DNA from: Bacteroidales bacterium
Lineage (GTDB): Bacteria; Bacteroidota; Bacteroidia; Bacteroidales; Muribaculaceae
Direction of reading: 5' to 3'
Assembly: GCA_030524765.1 (NCBI GenBank)
Contig: JAUNGA010000002.1
Span: 1 to 64,000, forward strand
DNA length: 64,000 nt
The translations under genes and the position numbers were made by a program. Position 1 is the first letter of the stretch. Each line of letters begins with the position of its first letter. Of this stretch, positions 33,988-42,981 are shown one piece after another. The notes under the pieces were generated by a model. That model ran no database searches. It was given only the letters and a program-made list of their open reading frames with translations, and was not told the DNA's origin.

Positions 33988-34866
33988 TTATTTAACCACT
34001 TTGGTTACATTGCCGCCCTGACGAACGATGAAGAGACCGTTCTCGGGGTTGGCAACGCGTACGCCCTGCAGGTTGAAGTACTCAGCGGGAGCGTTGGCGT
34101 CAACAGCAACGTCAGATACGCCGTTACCCTCGGTGAAAGTTACAAATGCGGGATTTTCACCGTTGATAACCTCGGGAAGAACAAGAGTAACGGTACCCTC
34201 GAAGTCTTCTGCGAGATATGAATTGGTCTGACGGTCGAATACCCACTCAGTTTCTTCGTTGAGTGCAACTTCACCCTCAGCGGTGTAGTTGATAATACTC
34301 CAGCTTGAATCAGCAATCTTGAACTCAGTATTAGCAGGGATCATGCTTTCGCCGGCAGCTACGAAAGTGTAGGTCTTGCCGTCCTCGGTAGAGAACTTCC
34401 AGGGAGCAAGAGTCTCTGCGCCATCGTTACCCCAGTTGTTCATGCCGCCACGAATGAAGACTTCAGTGAAACCGACGGGTTTGGGAGTAGTGGTGGTCAT
34501 GGTGATGGTCGAAAGGTCACCGGCAACGACGATCTTGTAATCACCGGGCCAGGGAGCTCTGATATTAGCGGGGTTGTCAACGCCTTCCATTGACTCGAGG
34601 GCAACGGCATTACCGAGATCTTCCTCTGTTACGGTTGCGTAATAGCTTGCGTTGTTGAAGATATCCCAGCTACCCATCTCGGTAGCAATCTTGAACTGTG
34701 CGAGATTCTTAACCTCGAAAGTGTAGGCACCGTCAGCGAGTGCTACTTCGAACGGAGCTTCGGGAGCCCAGCCAAGACCTTCACCCCCACCGCAGACATA
34801 CAGAGTCTGGGCGTTCATCGAAACAGCTGCGATAGCGGCAGCTGCAAAAGCGTAGAATTTTTTCAT
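33988..34866 (-). CDS. Secreted protein with two SusE/SusF-type binding modules and a short sorting-like tail
   Basis: 292 aa. The signal peptide is residues 1-19 (cleaved near NAQ-T), with no lipobox. Module one (about 20-110) has LYVCGGGEGLGW, and module two (about 130-220) has VFIRGGMNNWGNDGAETLAPW and FKIADSSWSIINY, resembling starch-binding E-set modules of SusE/SusF. The C-terminus YFNLQGVRVANPENGLFIV...VTKVVK is the short tail seen on other secreted proteins in this window. It follows the sus-like cluster on the same strand but has its own promoter and terminator. Glycan binding is inferred from the modules and the neighbours. Confidence 0.72.
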   Translation of the reverse strand: MKKFYAFAAAAIAAVSMNAQTLYVCGGGEGLGWAPEAPFEVALADGAYTFEVKNLAQFKIATEMGSWDIFNNASYYATVTEEDLGNAVALESMEGVDNPANIRAPWPGDYKIVVAGDLSTITMTTTTPKPVGFTEVFIRGGMNNWGNDGAETLAPWKFSTEDGKTYTFVAAGESMIPANTEFKIADSSWSIINYTAEGEVALNEETEWVFDRQTNSYLAEDFEGTVTLVLPEVINGENPAFVTFTEGNGVSDVAVDANAPAEYFNLQGVRVANPENGLFIVRQGGNVTKVVK

Positions 34867-34962
34867 GCTTTGTCGTTTAAGTTAGTAAAAAAGTTATTGT
34901 ATTTTGATATAATCTCTATGGTACTATCGGCTCAGGTTGAGAGCCTGTGTTTTTTGACTCGA

Positions 34963-34993
34963 CAAAATTACACATTATTTACTTACAAGCAAT
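34963..34993 (-). promoter_or_regulatory. Promoter of the secreted SusE/F-module protein gene
   Basis: TAATTTTG (34963-34970), exact -7 consensus, with ATTG (34990-34993) 19 bp upstream. The leader is about 90 nt. Confidence 0.55.
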
Positions 34994-35060
34994 ATCTTTT
35001 TTGCAAAAAATGCACCAATATGTTGTAAAACATAAAATAAACGCATCTCATCTCAAAAGA

Positions 35061-35094
35061 CATATGGCTGCCGGTGTGTGCCGGCAGCCATATG
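35061..35094 (-). terminator. Terminator of the susCDEF-like operon
   Basis: Perfect 14-bp stem CATATGGCTGCCGG / CCGGCAGCCATATG with a 6-nt loop, followed on the minus strand by TCTTTTG, 24 nt after the SusF-like stop. Confidence 0.75.
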
Positions 35095-35118
35095 TCATCG
35101 GATTATAATCGATGTCGA

Positions 35119-36585
35119 TTATTTTTTGGTCATAGTGCAGGTGTAGGGAATGGTCGAGAAGTCAAGCGTGATATCAAACTTGCCGCTCTCGGGAGCCTTG
35201 AGGTTGCCGCCGTTCTGTTCGATCTTGTCGTACTCGCCACCGAAGCTGAGAGTCCAGGCGTGGTTGACGCAGAACTTGAACTCAGCGCCGGCCTCGAGCT
35301 CGACACCGCTGATGGTCCAGACGGTGAACTGGGTGTTGTGGCTCAGTTCGGGAGCAGTAGCGGTATCCCAGCCGTTGAAAGCACCGATGGCGCTGATGGT
35401 CTCGATGGGGCTCGACTTGTAGGTAAGTGTGCCGAGGTTGACCTCGAGATAATAGAAGCCGTTGGTGGCGGTCATCTTGATACCGTCCTTGTCGTTGACA
35501 AGCTTGCCTGTGGCAACGCCGGTCTCGGGATCGACAACGGGCTTGTTGTTCTCGTCCTGACCGAGTGTGTAGACAACGCCGGTGTTAGAGGCCTGGCCGG
35601 TGAGGTACCAGGTGTTGCGCAGACGCACGGCACCGTTGTAGTTGATGTAATCGGTGGTAGACAGACGCATAACCCTCGAGAAGTTGCTCGTCGATGTAGC
35701 GTTGCCCGGTACCCAGAGGTAATCGAATGCGAGAGCCACCTTGTAGGTCATCTCGGCGATGTTGACCTGGATGGTATAGGGCGAAACCTCGGTGATGACA
35801 CCAGCGACAACCTCGTCGCCGGTGGTGAGCGAGCCTGTCATGGCCTCGGGATCAGCCACACCCATGATTCCGTCGAGATTGGCGGCGTCGAAGCTCGAGC
35901 CGGGGATCACAGCCCACTCGATGCCGGGAGCGGCAACGTCGATCTTGATCTGGAATACGGGGTTATCGTAAACGCTGGCATCAGATGTCTTGCTGAAGGG
36001 CAGAGCCGATGTAACATTCCATGATGTGCCGCCGACGGGACGCTCGAGCAGATAGTAGATATCCTCGATCACCTTGGCAGGAGCGAAGGGTATCACCAGA
36101 TACTTGTAATCGGTGGCATACCATGCGTCCTCGCCGCCCAGGCGCACCTTGGTGTCGCCACGCTCGGCATAAGCGGCCATGCGCGCATAGACGGTGATGT
36201 CGGCGGGATCTTTAGTGAAGTTGTTGTAGATGGTGGTGTTGAGAGCTGTGGGCTCGACCTGTACAAGGCTGTCATTTACCTCGGCTGTCATGGTCACGGC
36301 CTCGTCGAAAGCCTCGTTGTCGGCAAGCTCGACCTCAACCACGAGATCATAAGCCTCGGGGAAGTCAACGAGCTTGGTAATCTCGGCGAGGGTGACTTTC
36401 TCGCCGGCCTCGTTTGTGGCGCTCAGATCGAGAGTCTCGGCGGCCTGGGCCAGCGCGAGGTCCTCAGACTTGAATACGGGCACCTCGGGATTAGACTGGC
36501 CGGGAGGGTTGGGCAGGTCAAACTCGCTGCAAGCCGTGAAGGTCATTGCGAGTGCGACTCCCAGTAATAATGTTATTTTCTTCAT
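35119..36585 (-). CDS. SusF-like surface glycan-binding lipoprotein
   Basis: 488 aa. Signal peptide and lipobox TFTAC at Cys19, followed by SEFDLPNPPG. Residues about 40-145 contain repeated Ig-like material with a DLVVEVELADNEAFDEAV segment typical of SusE/F N-terminal regions. The central part has two beta modules (YLVIPFAPAKVIEDIYYL...; RNTWYLTGQASNTGVVYTLG). The C-terminal module (about 395-488; ISAIGAFNGWDTATAPEL, FKFCVNHAWTLSFGG) resembles a starch-binding module with aromatic ligand platforms. Last gene of the operon, 81 nt after the SusE-like gene with a hairpin in between. Confidence 0.8.
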   Translation of the reverse strand: MKKITLLLGVALAMTFTACSEFDLPNPPGQSNPEVPVFKSEDLALAQAAETLDLSATNEAGEKVTLAEITKLVDFPEAYDLVVEVELADNEAFDEAVTMTAEVNDSLVQVEPTALNTTIYNNFTKDPADITVYARMAAYAERGDTKVRLGGEDAWYATDYKYLVIPFAPAKVIEDIYYLLERPVGGTSWNVTSALPFSKTSDASVYDNPVFQIKIDVAAPGIEWAVIPGSSFDAANLDGIMGVADPEAMTGSLTTGDEVVAGVITEVSPYTIQVNIAEMTYKVALAFDYLWVPGNATSTSNFSRVMRLSTTDYINYNGAVRLRNTWYLTGQASNTGVVYTLGQDENNKPVVDPETGVATGKLVNDKDGIKMTATNGFYYLEVNLGTLTYKSSPIETISAIGAFNGWDTATAPELSHNTQFTVWTISGVELEAGAEFKFCVNHAWTLSFGGEYDKIEQNGGNLKAPESGKFDITLDFSTIPYTCTMTKK

Positions 36586-36624
36586 TGTATTTTCTGTAAT
36601 AAGATGTTGAAAAGATTTTCAAGA

Positions 36625-36651
36625 CCGCCCGGCGGGCAAACCGCCCGGCGG
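36625..36651 (-). terminator. Intercistronic hairpin between the SusE-like and SusF-like genes
   Basis: CCGCC-C-GGCGG and its repeat pair as a 10-bp stem with one C-C mismatch around a 5-nt loop. There is no strong T-run. It may reduce expression of the SusF-like gene or stabilise the upstream mRNA. Confidence 0.4.
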
Positions 36652-36666
36652 CCTGTGTTGAAAATA

Positions 36667-37722
36667 TTATTCTGCGGGAGCCACAAACGAGGGCTCGTTC
36701 ATGTTGTTGGAGTCAAGCACTACCTCGACGTCCCATGTGCCTTTCTTGAGCCAGAGTTTGGGTTTCTCTTTATCCTGCAGGCTTACGACGAAGGTATATG
36801 TACGCTCGGCGGCTTCGGTCTCGGTGGTGTAGATGCCCCAGTTGCCCTGGCCATAAACGGCGTTGCCCTTGAAGAGACCGTCGACAAAGCTGTCGGTGAT
36901 GGGCTCTACATAGAAGTCATTGGGATTCGAAGCGACCTGTACCGACTTGTCGGCCCAGCCTTTGAGCTCGGTGAAGAAACGGAACTGTGCGCAGTTGTCG
37001 GGATTTTCGGCACCGCCGCTGCACTCTTTCAGATAGAAGGTACCTGCATAGAGCTTGCAGCCGATGACGGGCTCGACGAGTTTGAAGTCCTCGTAGAACT
37101 CCTTAAAGCCCTCAGAAGGCTCCTGGAAGTTGTTGCTGGCCTCGTTCTCGGGATTGAAGACATGGCCGACGATGTAGATGACACCGGCGGTGGGGATTGC
37201 ATAGAAGAAACGTACGTTGCTGTACTTCACGACATTCTGCGACACGATCTCGCTGCCCTTGACACCGGGGATGCGGCATGTGGCGCGGAAGAAGACAGGC
37301 ATCACGTCAGGACCGTCGTATGCGGCGCCCTCTTCGGCAGAGGTGATGCCGAGCAGCTCGGTCATGGCGACAGCCAGATCATATGTACGGAAGGTCATCG
37401 CGCTCTGGCTGGCGCTCTGGTTGGTCAGAGACACGTAGTTGGCCTCCTGTGCCTCGGTGGCATCGACAAAGTTTTCGGTCAGGCTGACCTGTACGCCATA
37501 CTCGCACACAGCCGAGAAACCGTAGTCGGGCTGCGAGCAGAAGAGGTTGAAGGTCGACTTGTCGTCCATATCGCCCGTGGTCATGAGCAGCTCGTCCTGC
37601 AGAGCGGGCGTATTGAGCTTGAAGGTAGTCGGGTTTTGATACTGGGGCTCTTTGCTGTCCTCACACGAGGTGATTCCGGCAGCGAGCGCAAGCCCGGCAA
37701 GCAGATATATGAATTTTTTCAT
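36667..37722 (-). CDS. SusE-like surface glycan-binding lipoprotein
   Basis: 351 aa. Signal peptide MKKFIYLLAGLALAAGITSC with lipobox Cys20, then EDSKEPQY. The N-terminal domain (about 32-110) has TTFKLNTPALQDELL and FNLFCSQPDYGFSAVCEYGVQV, matching the SusE N-terminal domain pattern. The remaining 220 residues hold beta-rich binding modules (VIYIVGHVFNPENEA; KLYAGTFYLKECSGGA...; WGIYTTETEAAERTYTFVV). Known SusE proteins hold starch oligosaccharides at the cell surface; the ligand here is inferred from similarity. It starts 41 nt after SusD. Confidence 0.8.
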   Translation of the reverse strand: MKKFIYLLAGLALAAGITSCEDSKEPQYQNPTTFKLNTPALQDELLMTTGDMDDKSTFNLFCSQPDYGFSAVCEYGVQVSLTENFVDATEAQEANYVSLTNQSASQSAMTFRTYDLAVAMTELLGITSAEEGAAYDGPDVMPVFFRATCRIPGVKGSEIVSQNVVKYSNVRFFYAIPTAGVIYIVGHVFNPENEASNNFQEPSEGFKEFYEDFKLVEPVIGCKLYAGTFYLKECSGGAENPDNCAQFRFFTELKGWADKSVQVASNPNDFYVEPITDSFVDGLFKGNAVYGQGNWGIYTTETEAAERTYTFVVSLQDKEKPKLWLKKGTWDVEVVLDSNNMNEPSFVAPAE

Positions 37723-37763
37723 TTCGATCTTTTATAAAAGTGGTTAAATGATCTGGGAGGTGA

Positions 37764-39434
37764 TCAATAGCCGGGATTCTGTTTGTAGCCCGAGAAAGAG
37801 ATGACCTTGGTGGGGATGGGGAAGAGGTTGAGGTGCTCGCTGGTCGAGGTACCCGTCCAGACGCCGCCTTTCCAGTTCCAGTTGTAGGCCGAGCCGGCAA
37901 ATTTGCCGTGACGCACGAGTGAGGTGCGGCGGTCGTTCTCGCCATAGAGCTCGCGGTTGCGCTCAGCAAGGATGTTGACAGAGTTGAGGTCTGATGCGCT
38001 CCATTCGCCGAGGCCTGCACGGCCACGCACGAAGTTGACAAATTTGACAGCCTCGTCGGGAGTGCCTGCACCGCCGAGCACGTAGGCCTCGGCAGCGTTG
38101 AGGTAGATCTCGGCAAGACGGATCACAGTCCAGTCGGCGTCAGAGAATGCATTCGAGCTCAGAGGCGAAGCGGCCTGGTCGATATTGCCCTGCTCGTCGT
38201 AGGCGAAGTTAGTGTATTTGAGCGGAGCGTAGCCCTTGCCGTATCCGGCATTGCCCATGATAGACTCATTGTCGATGGCGAAGCCGTCTTTTTTGGTCTT
38301 CCAGATAGCGGCGCGCTTGTCGGTGGTGTTGCCCTCGGCATCCCAGTCGAAGAGCTCGGACAGCTGCTGACGGGCGACCATACATGTCCACTGTGCGTTG
38401 AGGTTGCAGTCGCCTACCGACGAGATGCCGTCATACGAACCGCAGACAGTGGCGATATAGAATGTCGAGCCGCCGTAGCTCTGCAGATTCATGCCGTCCT
38501 GGGGGACTGTCCAGATGATCTCGTTGGTGCGCGAGCCGCCTGCGGCATACTCGTCGTTGTTGGCACCGAAGAGAGCGATATAGCTGTCGGCCAGGCCCGA
38601 GTTCTGATAACCGCCGTTGTGGTGGGCGATGATCTTCTTGGCCAGGCTGAAGCACTCGCCGTACATGGCTGTGCCCGTCCAGGTCTGGGCGTTGAGATAG
38701 AATTTGGTCAGCAGCGCGTCGGCGGCCTCTTTGCCCACGTATCCGTAGGCGGGGGTGGTGTAGTTTTCGCCGTAGGCGGCCGACACCTCCTCGAGGGTCG
38801 AGACAACGCGGTCGAAGAGATCGGCGCGTGAAAGCTGTGCCGGGGTAGAACCGGCGCCCGAAGTCTCGTCGACATAGCCGGCATCGCCATACTCAGAGAT
38901 AGCATAGTAGTAGGCCAGCGAACGCACGATCTTGGCCTGACGGATATACTCCTCGGCACGGCTCTGCAGATTCTCGGGCAGACTGAAGGCACCCGACTGC
39001 ACGGTGCGGATGAACTGGTTGCACAGCGCTATCTCGGCATAAAGACGAGAGTAGTTGGCATACATGATCTCGTTGTCGGGAGCGAAGTTCATGGTGACGA
39101 GCTCGTAGTAGCCTGCGTCGTTGAACTGCAGCCACGAGAAGTTGTCGGTGGTCATCTCCTCGAGGTTGAATACCGTACGGGTAAACGAACCGGCACCGGC
39201 GTCACCGAAGCCGAGGATCGAGTTGCCCGGGCCGCCGTTGCCGGCAGTGGCCAGGCCCTGATAGATCTCGGCAAGGCAACGGTCGAGATAGCCCTCGGGA
39301 TCTTTTGAGAACTCCTCAGAGGTCATCTGATTGGGGTTTTTGACGGGCACATCGAGATCGCCTGTACAAGCTTGGAAAGCCGTGCCGGCAGCCAGAAGGC
39401 CCAGACCCATGAAGATTTTATTTATAGTTTTCAT
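37764..39434 (-). CDS. SusD-family nutrient-uptake lipoprotein
   Basis: 556 aa. Lipobox TAFQAC (Cys23) followed by TGDLDVPVKNP. Family blocks: YLDRCLAEIYQGLATAG, the TPR-like ALCNQFIRTV and RQAKIVRSLAYYYAISEYGDAGYVDE (about 165-190). The C-terminal RLAEIYLNAAEAYVLGGAG and NILAERNRELYGENDRRTSLVRHGKFAG follow, and it ends ISFSGYKQNPGY as SusD proteins commonly do. It lies 33 nt after susC and forms its outer lid. Together with the SusE- and SusF-like genes this reproduces the susCDEF order of the starch system. Confidence 0.93.
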   Translation of the reverse strand: MKTINKIFMGLGLLAAGTAFQACTGDLDVPVKNPNQMTSEEFSKDPEGYLDRCLAEIYQGLATAGNGGPGNSILGFGDAGAGSFTRTVFNLEEMTTDNFSWLQFNDAGYYELVTMNFAPDNEIMYANYSRLYAEIALCNQFIRTVQSGAFSLPENLQSRAEEYIRQAKIVRSLAYYYAISEYGDAGYVDETSGAGSTPAQLSRADLFDRVVSTLEEVSAAYGENYTTPAYGYVGKEAADALLTKFYLNAQTWTGTAMYGECFSLAKKIIAHHNGGYQNSGLADSYIALFGANNDEYAAGGSRTNEIIWTVPQDGMNLQSYGGSTFYIATVCGSYDGISSVGDCNLNAQWTCMVARQQLSELFDWDAEGNTTDKRAAIWKTKKDGFAIDNESIMGNAGYGKGYAPLKYTNFAYDEQGNIDQAASPLSSNAFSDADWTVIRLAEIYLNAAEAYVLGGAGTPDEAVKFVNFVRGRAGLGEWSASDLNSVNILAERNRELYGENDRRTSLVRHGKFAGSAYNWNWKGGVWTGTSTSEHLNLFPIPTKVISFSGYKQNPGY

Positions 39435-39467
39435 ATATATGATTCAGTATATAATGAGGGTGAGACT

Positions 39468-42400
39468 TTAGAAGTTGGCCACCAGACCGAGAGTAAAGGT
39501 GACAGGACGCGGATAAACGTTAGAGTCGATGCCGCTGAACACCTCGGGATCGAGACCCTTGTACTTGGTGATTACGAAGGGATTCTGTACGGCGCCGAAC
39601 AGACGCAGACGCAGGTTGTCTTTGAGCAGGCTGTCGAATGTATAGCCCACGGTGATGTTGTCGCAGCGCAGGAACGATGCATTCTCGAGGAAGTAGTCAG
39701 AGCGCACGAGGTTAGAGACTGCGGTACCGTCGTTGAAGTAGAAGTCAGACTGGAGCACATTGTTGAGGATGTTGCCCTGTCCCTCGAGGTTGTAGAGGTT
39801 GGTGTTGCCGGCGCGCATGCCGTTGAAGACATAGTTGCCGATGTTGGCGCGGAGCACGAAACCGATGTCCCACTTGCCGATGTTGAAGGTGTTGTTCCAC
39901 GACATGGTCACCTTGGGGTCTTTAGAGTGGTTGATCACGAGGTCCTGTGCATCGATGACGCCGTCCATGTTCTGGTCGACGTAGACGTTGGGGATGGGAT
40001 TGCCGTCGGCATCGTAGACCTGCTGGAAGACGAGGAACGAGTTGGCGGGATAGCCCACTTTGTGTACCTGGATGTCACCGGCGTTCTCAGATGCGGGGTT
40101 GCCGCCTGCGCCGAGATAGAAATCCTTATCCTCTTCTGACGAGCCTGTGAGCGATGTGATCTTGTTGCGGTTGTATGCGACGTTGATACCGGTTGTCCAG
40201 GTGAAGTTTTCTGTCACGACGGGACGACCGCTGAGTGTCACGTCGACACCGGTGTTGCGCAGCGAGCCGATGTTGCGGTTCATGGCGTTGGTGGTGGTCA
40301 TACCGGCGGGCACGGGCACATAGGCGAGCAGGTCCTTGGTGTCGCGCAGATACCACTCGGCGCTCACGTTGAAACGGTTGTTGAGGAAACCGAGGTCAAC
40401 ACCGATATTCCATGTGGTTGTCTCCTCCCACTTGAGGTTCTCGTCGTAGGCGTTGGGATAGAGAGGATCGATCCACGGGCCGCCGTTGGGCGAGGGATAG
40501 TAGACCGAGTTCTGAGAGATCGAGTAGAGCGGAGTATAGTTGTTGTAAGATGCGACGGCCTGCTGACCGGTGACACCCCACGACAGACGCAGCTTACCTT
40601 CGTTCATCACGTCGCGCACGTTCTCGAGGCAGGGCAGGTTGACAAATTTCCAGCCGAGTGCCAGCGAGGGGAAGAGACCCCAGCGGGTGTCGGGCGAGAA
40701 ACGCGAGGTGGCATCGTCACGCAGAGTGAAGGTGATCAGATAGGTGTCGTCGAACATATAATTGAGACGGCCATAGAACGACAGCAGGTTGAGCTGGTTG
40801 CCGTCGTAGTTGATCTTGTTGCGTGCCTCCTCGGTGTCGCCGTAGGCATAACCGATGTTGGCGGCCGAAGCGGGATCTTCGTTGAGTGTCCACGTATTGG
40901 TCAGGGCATCGTAGCTGCTGGTATAGCCCATGGTGTTGATACGTGTCATGTCGCGCTTGTGATAGTCAGAACGCTGCCATGAGTAACCGGCCATTACGTC
41001 AACGCTTGATTTGATGGCCTCGAACTCTTTCTTGTAGTTGGCATAGAACTCAAGCATGGTGTTGCGGGCGAGCTGGTAGTTGTGGTAGTACTGGCCGGCA
41101 CCGTTGTTGTAGTTTGATTTCCATGACTGGGGCGAGTTCTGCAGGTTGTAGTTGTCGGTCTCACCCTTGATCACCTCGTAGCCGAGGTTGAGGTTGAAGT
41201 GGAGCTCGCGCAGGAAGTGCAGGGCGTAGTCGATCTGCAGGTTGCCCACCGAGGTGTAGATCTTCTCCTTGTTGTTTACACCCATCAGCTGTGCGAGGGG
41301 GTTGATCGAGCCGTTGGTCTCGAGGTTACCGTCGCCGTTGATGAGCGATGTGTAACCGCCATACATGGTCAGGCCGGTCGAGCCGAGGGTATTGTAGGGC
41401 GTGTAGACCGGCAGAGTCGGGTTGAAAGAGATGGCCGAGCCCACTGCGCCGGTAGCGGCGTTGTGGTCGACTGTGTACGAACCCTTGGCGCTGGCGTTGA
41501 TCTGCAGCAGGCCGTTGAAGAATTTGGGGTTGAGGTTGAAGCCTACGGTGGTACGCTCCATCTCAGATGTCTTGAGGATACCGTTGTTGCCGGTGTAAGA
41601 TGCGCTGACGCGATAGGGCAGGAATCCTGCGGTGCCGCCTACGCTCAGGCTGTAATCCTGAGAGAACGAAGTGCGGAAAATCTCGTCCTGCCAGTCGGTG
41701 TTGGCATTGCCGAGCAGGGTCTGTGCCTTCTCAGAGCCATACTGCTTGATGGCTGCGCGATACTGGTCGCCGTCGAGCACATCCCAGCGGCGTCCGGGGG
41801 TATTTACGTGGAAGTTGGCCGAGAAGTTGACCTGCGGACGACCGCTCTGGCCTTTCTTGGTGGTGACGATGATCACACCGTTAGATGCGCGGCTACCGTA
41901 GATGGCGGTTGCAGACGCATCCTTGAGGATGGTCATCGACTCGATATTGTCGGGCGAAATCATGGTAAGAGGGCTTGCCGAGCCATAGCTTGATGTCATG
42001 GGCACACCGTCGATCACCACGAGGGGGTCGTTAGAGGCGTTGAGCGAGGCACCGCCACGGATGCGGATCGCAGCGCCGCCACCGGGGTTACCGCCGTCGG
42101 TCGTAACGACCACGCCGGGGCTTGCGCCTACGAGCAGGTCATTGGCCGACACAGCCAGACCGGCCTCGATTTCGTCGGGTTTGAGGACAGCGACCGAACC
42201 GGTAGCGTCTGATTTCTTGACTGTACCGTAACCGATTGCCACGACCTCATTGAGGGCAACCGAGTTGGTGGTCAGATGCACGTCAATGACCGTGCGGCCT
42301 TCGACCGCCACGGTCTGGGGATCGCAACCGATGTAAGAGAACACGAGGGTGGCGTTGGGCTCGACCTCGATAGAGTAGTTACCGTCATAGTCGGTCACCA

Positions 42401-42578
42401 CACCTACGTTGGTCTGACCTTGCAGGGCTACACTCGCGCCGATAGCGGGCTCGCCCTCAGGCTCGTAAACCGTACCGGTCACTGTGATTTTTTGTGCTAA
42501 TGCAGGGATTGCGCATACCAGCACCAGTATCAATGCCAGCCACGCTTTCCGTGTCATTTGTAAACAAATGTTTTGCAT
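39468..42578 (-). CDS. SusC-family TonB-linked outer-membrane transporter (sus-like locus)
   Basis: 1036 aa. Signal peptide (hydrophobic about 12-27, cleaved near ALAQ). The start may be Met1 or Met8 (MTRKAWL). Carboxypeptidase-D-like domain (VTGTVYEPEGEPAIGASV, about 33-110), TonB-box-like ALNEVVAIGYGTVKKSDATG (about 113-132), plug with IRIRGGASLNASNDPLVVIDG and the signature SATAIYGSRASNGVIIVTTKKGQSG (about 213-237), then the barrel ending FTLGLVANF. Transports oligosaccharides with its SusD partner using TonB energy. No STN domain. First gene of susCDEF-like operon. Confidence 0.94.
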   Translation of the reverse strand: MQNICLQMTRKAWLALILVLVCAIPALAQKITVTGTVYEPEGEPAIGASVALQGQTNVGVVTDYDGNYSIEVEPNATLVFSYIGCDPQTVAVEGRTVIDVHLTTNSVALNEVVAIGYGTVKKSDATGSVAVLKPDEIEAGLAVSANDLLVGASPGVVVTTDGGNPGGGAAIRIRGGASLNASNDPLVVIDGVPMTSSYGSASPLTMISPDNIESMTILKDASATAIYGSRASNGVIIVTTKKGQSGRPQVNFSANFHVNTPGRRWDVLDGDQYRAAIKQYGSEKAQTLLGNANTDWQDEIFRTSFSQDYSLSVGGTAGFLPYRVSASYTGNNGILKTSEMERTTVGFNLNPKFFNGLLQINASAKGSYTVDHNAATGAVGSAISFNPTLPVYTPYNTLGSTGLTMYGGYTSLINGDGNLETNGSINPLAQLMGVNNKEKIYTSVGNLQIDYALHFLRELHFNLNLGYEVIKGETDNYNLQNSPQSWKSNYNNGAGQYYHNYQLARNTMLEFYANYKKEFEAIKSSVDVMAGYSWQRSDYHKRDMTRINTMGYTSSYDALTNTWTLNEDPASAANIGYAYGDTEEARNKINYDGNQLNLLSFYGRLNYMFDDTYLITFTLRDDATSRFSPDTRWGLFPSLALGWKFVNLPCLENVRDVMNEGKLRLSWGVTGQQAVASYNNYTPLYSISQNSVYYPSPNGGPWIDPLYPNAYDENLKWEETTTWNIGVDLGFLNNRFNVSAEWYLRDTKDLLAYVPVPAGMTTTNAMNRNIGSLRNTGVDVTLSGRPVVTENFTWTTGINVAYNRNKITSLTGSSEEDKDFYLGAGGNPASENAGDIQVHKVGYPANSFLVFQQVYDADGNPIPNVYVDQNMDGVIDAQDLVINHSKDPKVTMSWNNTFNIGKWDIGFVLRANIGNYVFNGMRAGNTNLYNLEGQGNILNNVLQSDFYFNDGTAVSNLVRSDYFLENASFLRCDNITVGYTFDSLLKDNLRLRLFGAVQNPFVITKYKGLDPEVFSGIDSNVYPRPVTFTLGLVANF

Positions 42579-42981
42579 GCAAAGTAGTTTTTAAGTTAGT
42601 AATATATAATCTCGTTTTATATTGTCATTTTAAAGTCAGTCAAGCAGATATACGATAAAAGCCTCAGAGGCAGACAGCCCCCGACGGTAACATCCAATTC
42701 TTGGCGCACATTGGCATTGTAAGTATGCAGTCGGCATTGTCAGATGATAACCAACGTATTATGAATCTCTTTGACTTTTAGTATTAGTGCTTTACGCGAC
42801 CGCATCGTGTTTTTCAATGGCTAATCGCAGCTACAAAGTAAGTGATATTTTTTGGAACTTACCAATTTTTAACTTTAAAATTATACGCTCCCGCAAATTT
42901 TAACATTCATGTGTTAAATTTTACAGGAGCTTTAACATTAGACCATAGCCTATTTCTCACATGCCGTGTGGGGCGCCCAGC
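42579..42981 (-). promoter_or_regulatory. Long untranslated region upstream of the sus-like susC
   Basis: About 400 bp without a convincing gene. On the minus strand TTGG (42862-42865), a 20-bp spacer and TTACTTTG (42834-42841; one mismatch to TAnnTTTG) form a possible promoter, which would leave a leader of about 240 nt. Within it, GGCATTGT occurs twice on the plus strand (42713-42720 and 42733-42740), exactly 20 bp apart. A small stem GCCTC-T-GAGGC followed by TTTT (minus) lies near 42661-42671. No SusR or other regulator gene is nearby. Confidence 0.4.

Noticed and set aside
36604..37737. 377-codon plus-strand frame opposite the SusE-like gene
   Set aside because: The minus-strand gene has signal peptide, lipobox and operon context; the plus frame has none.
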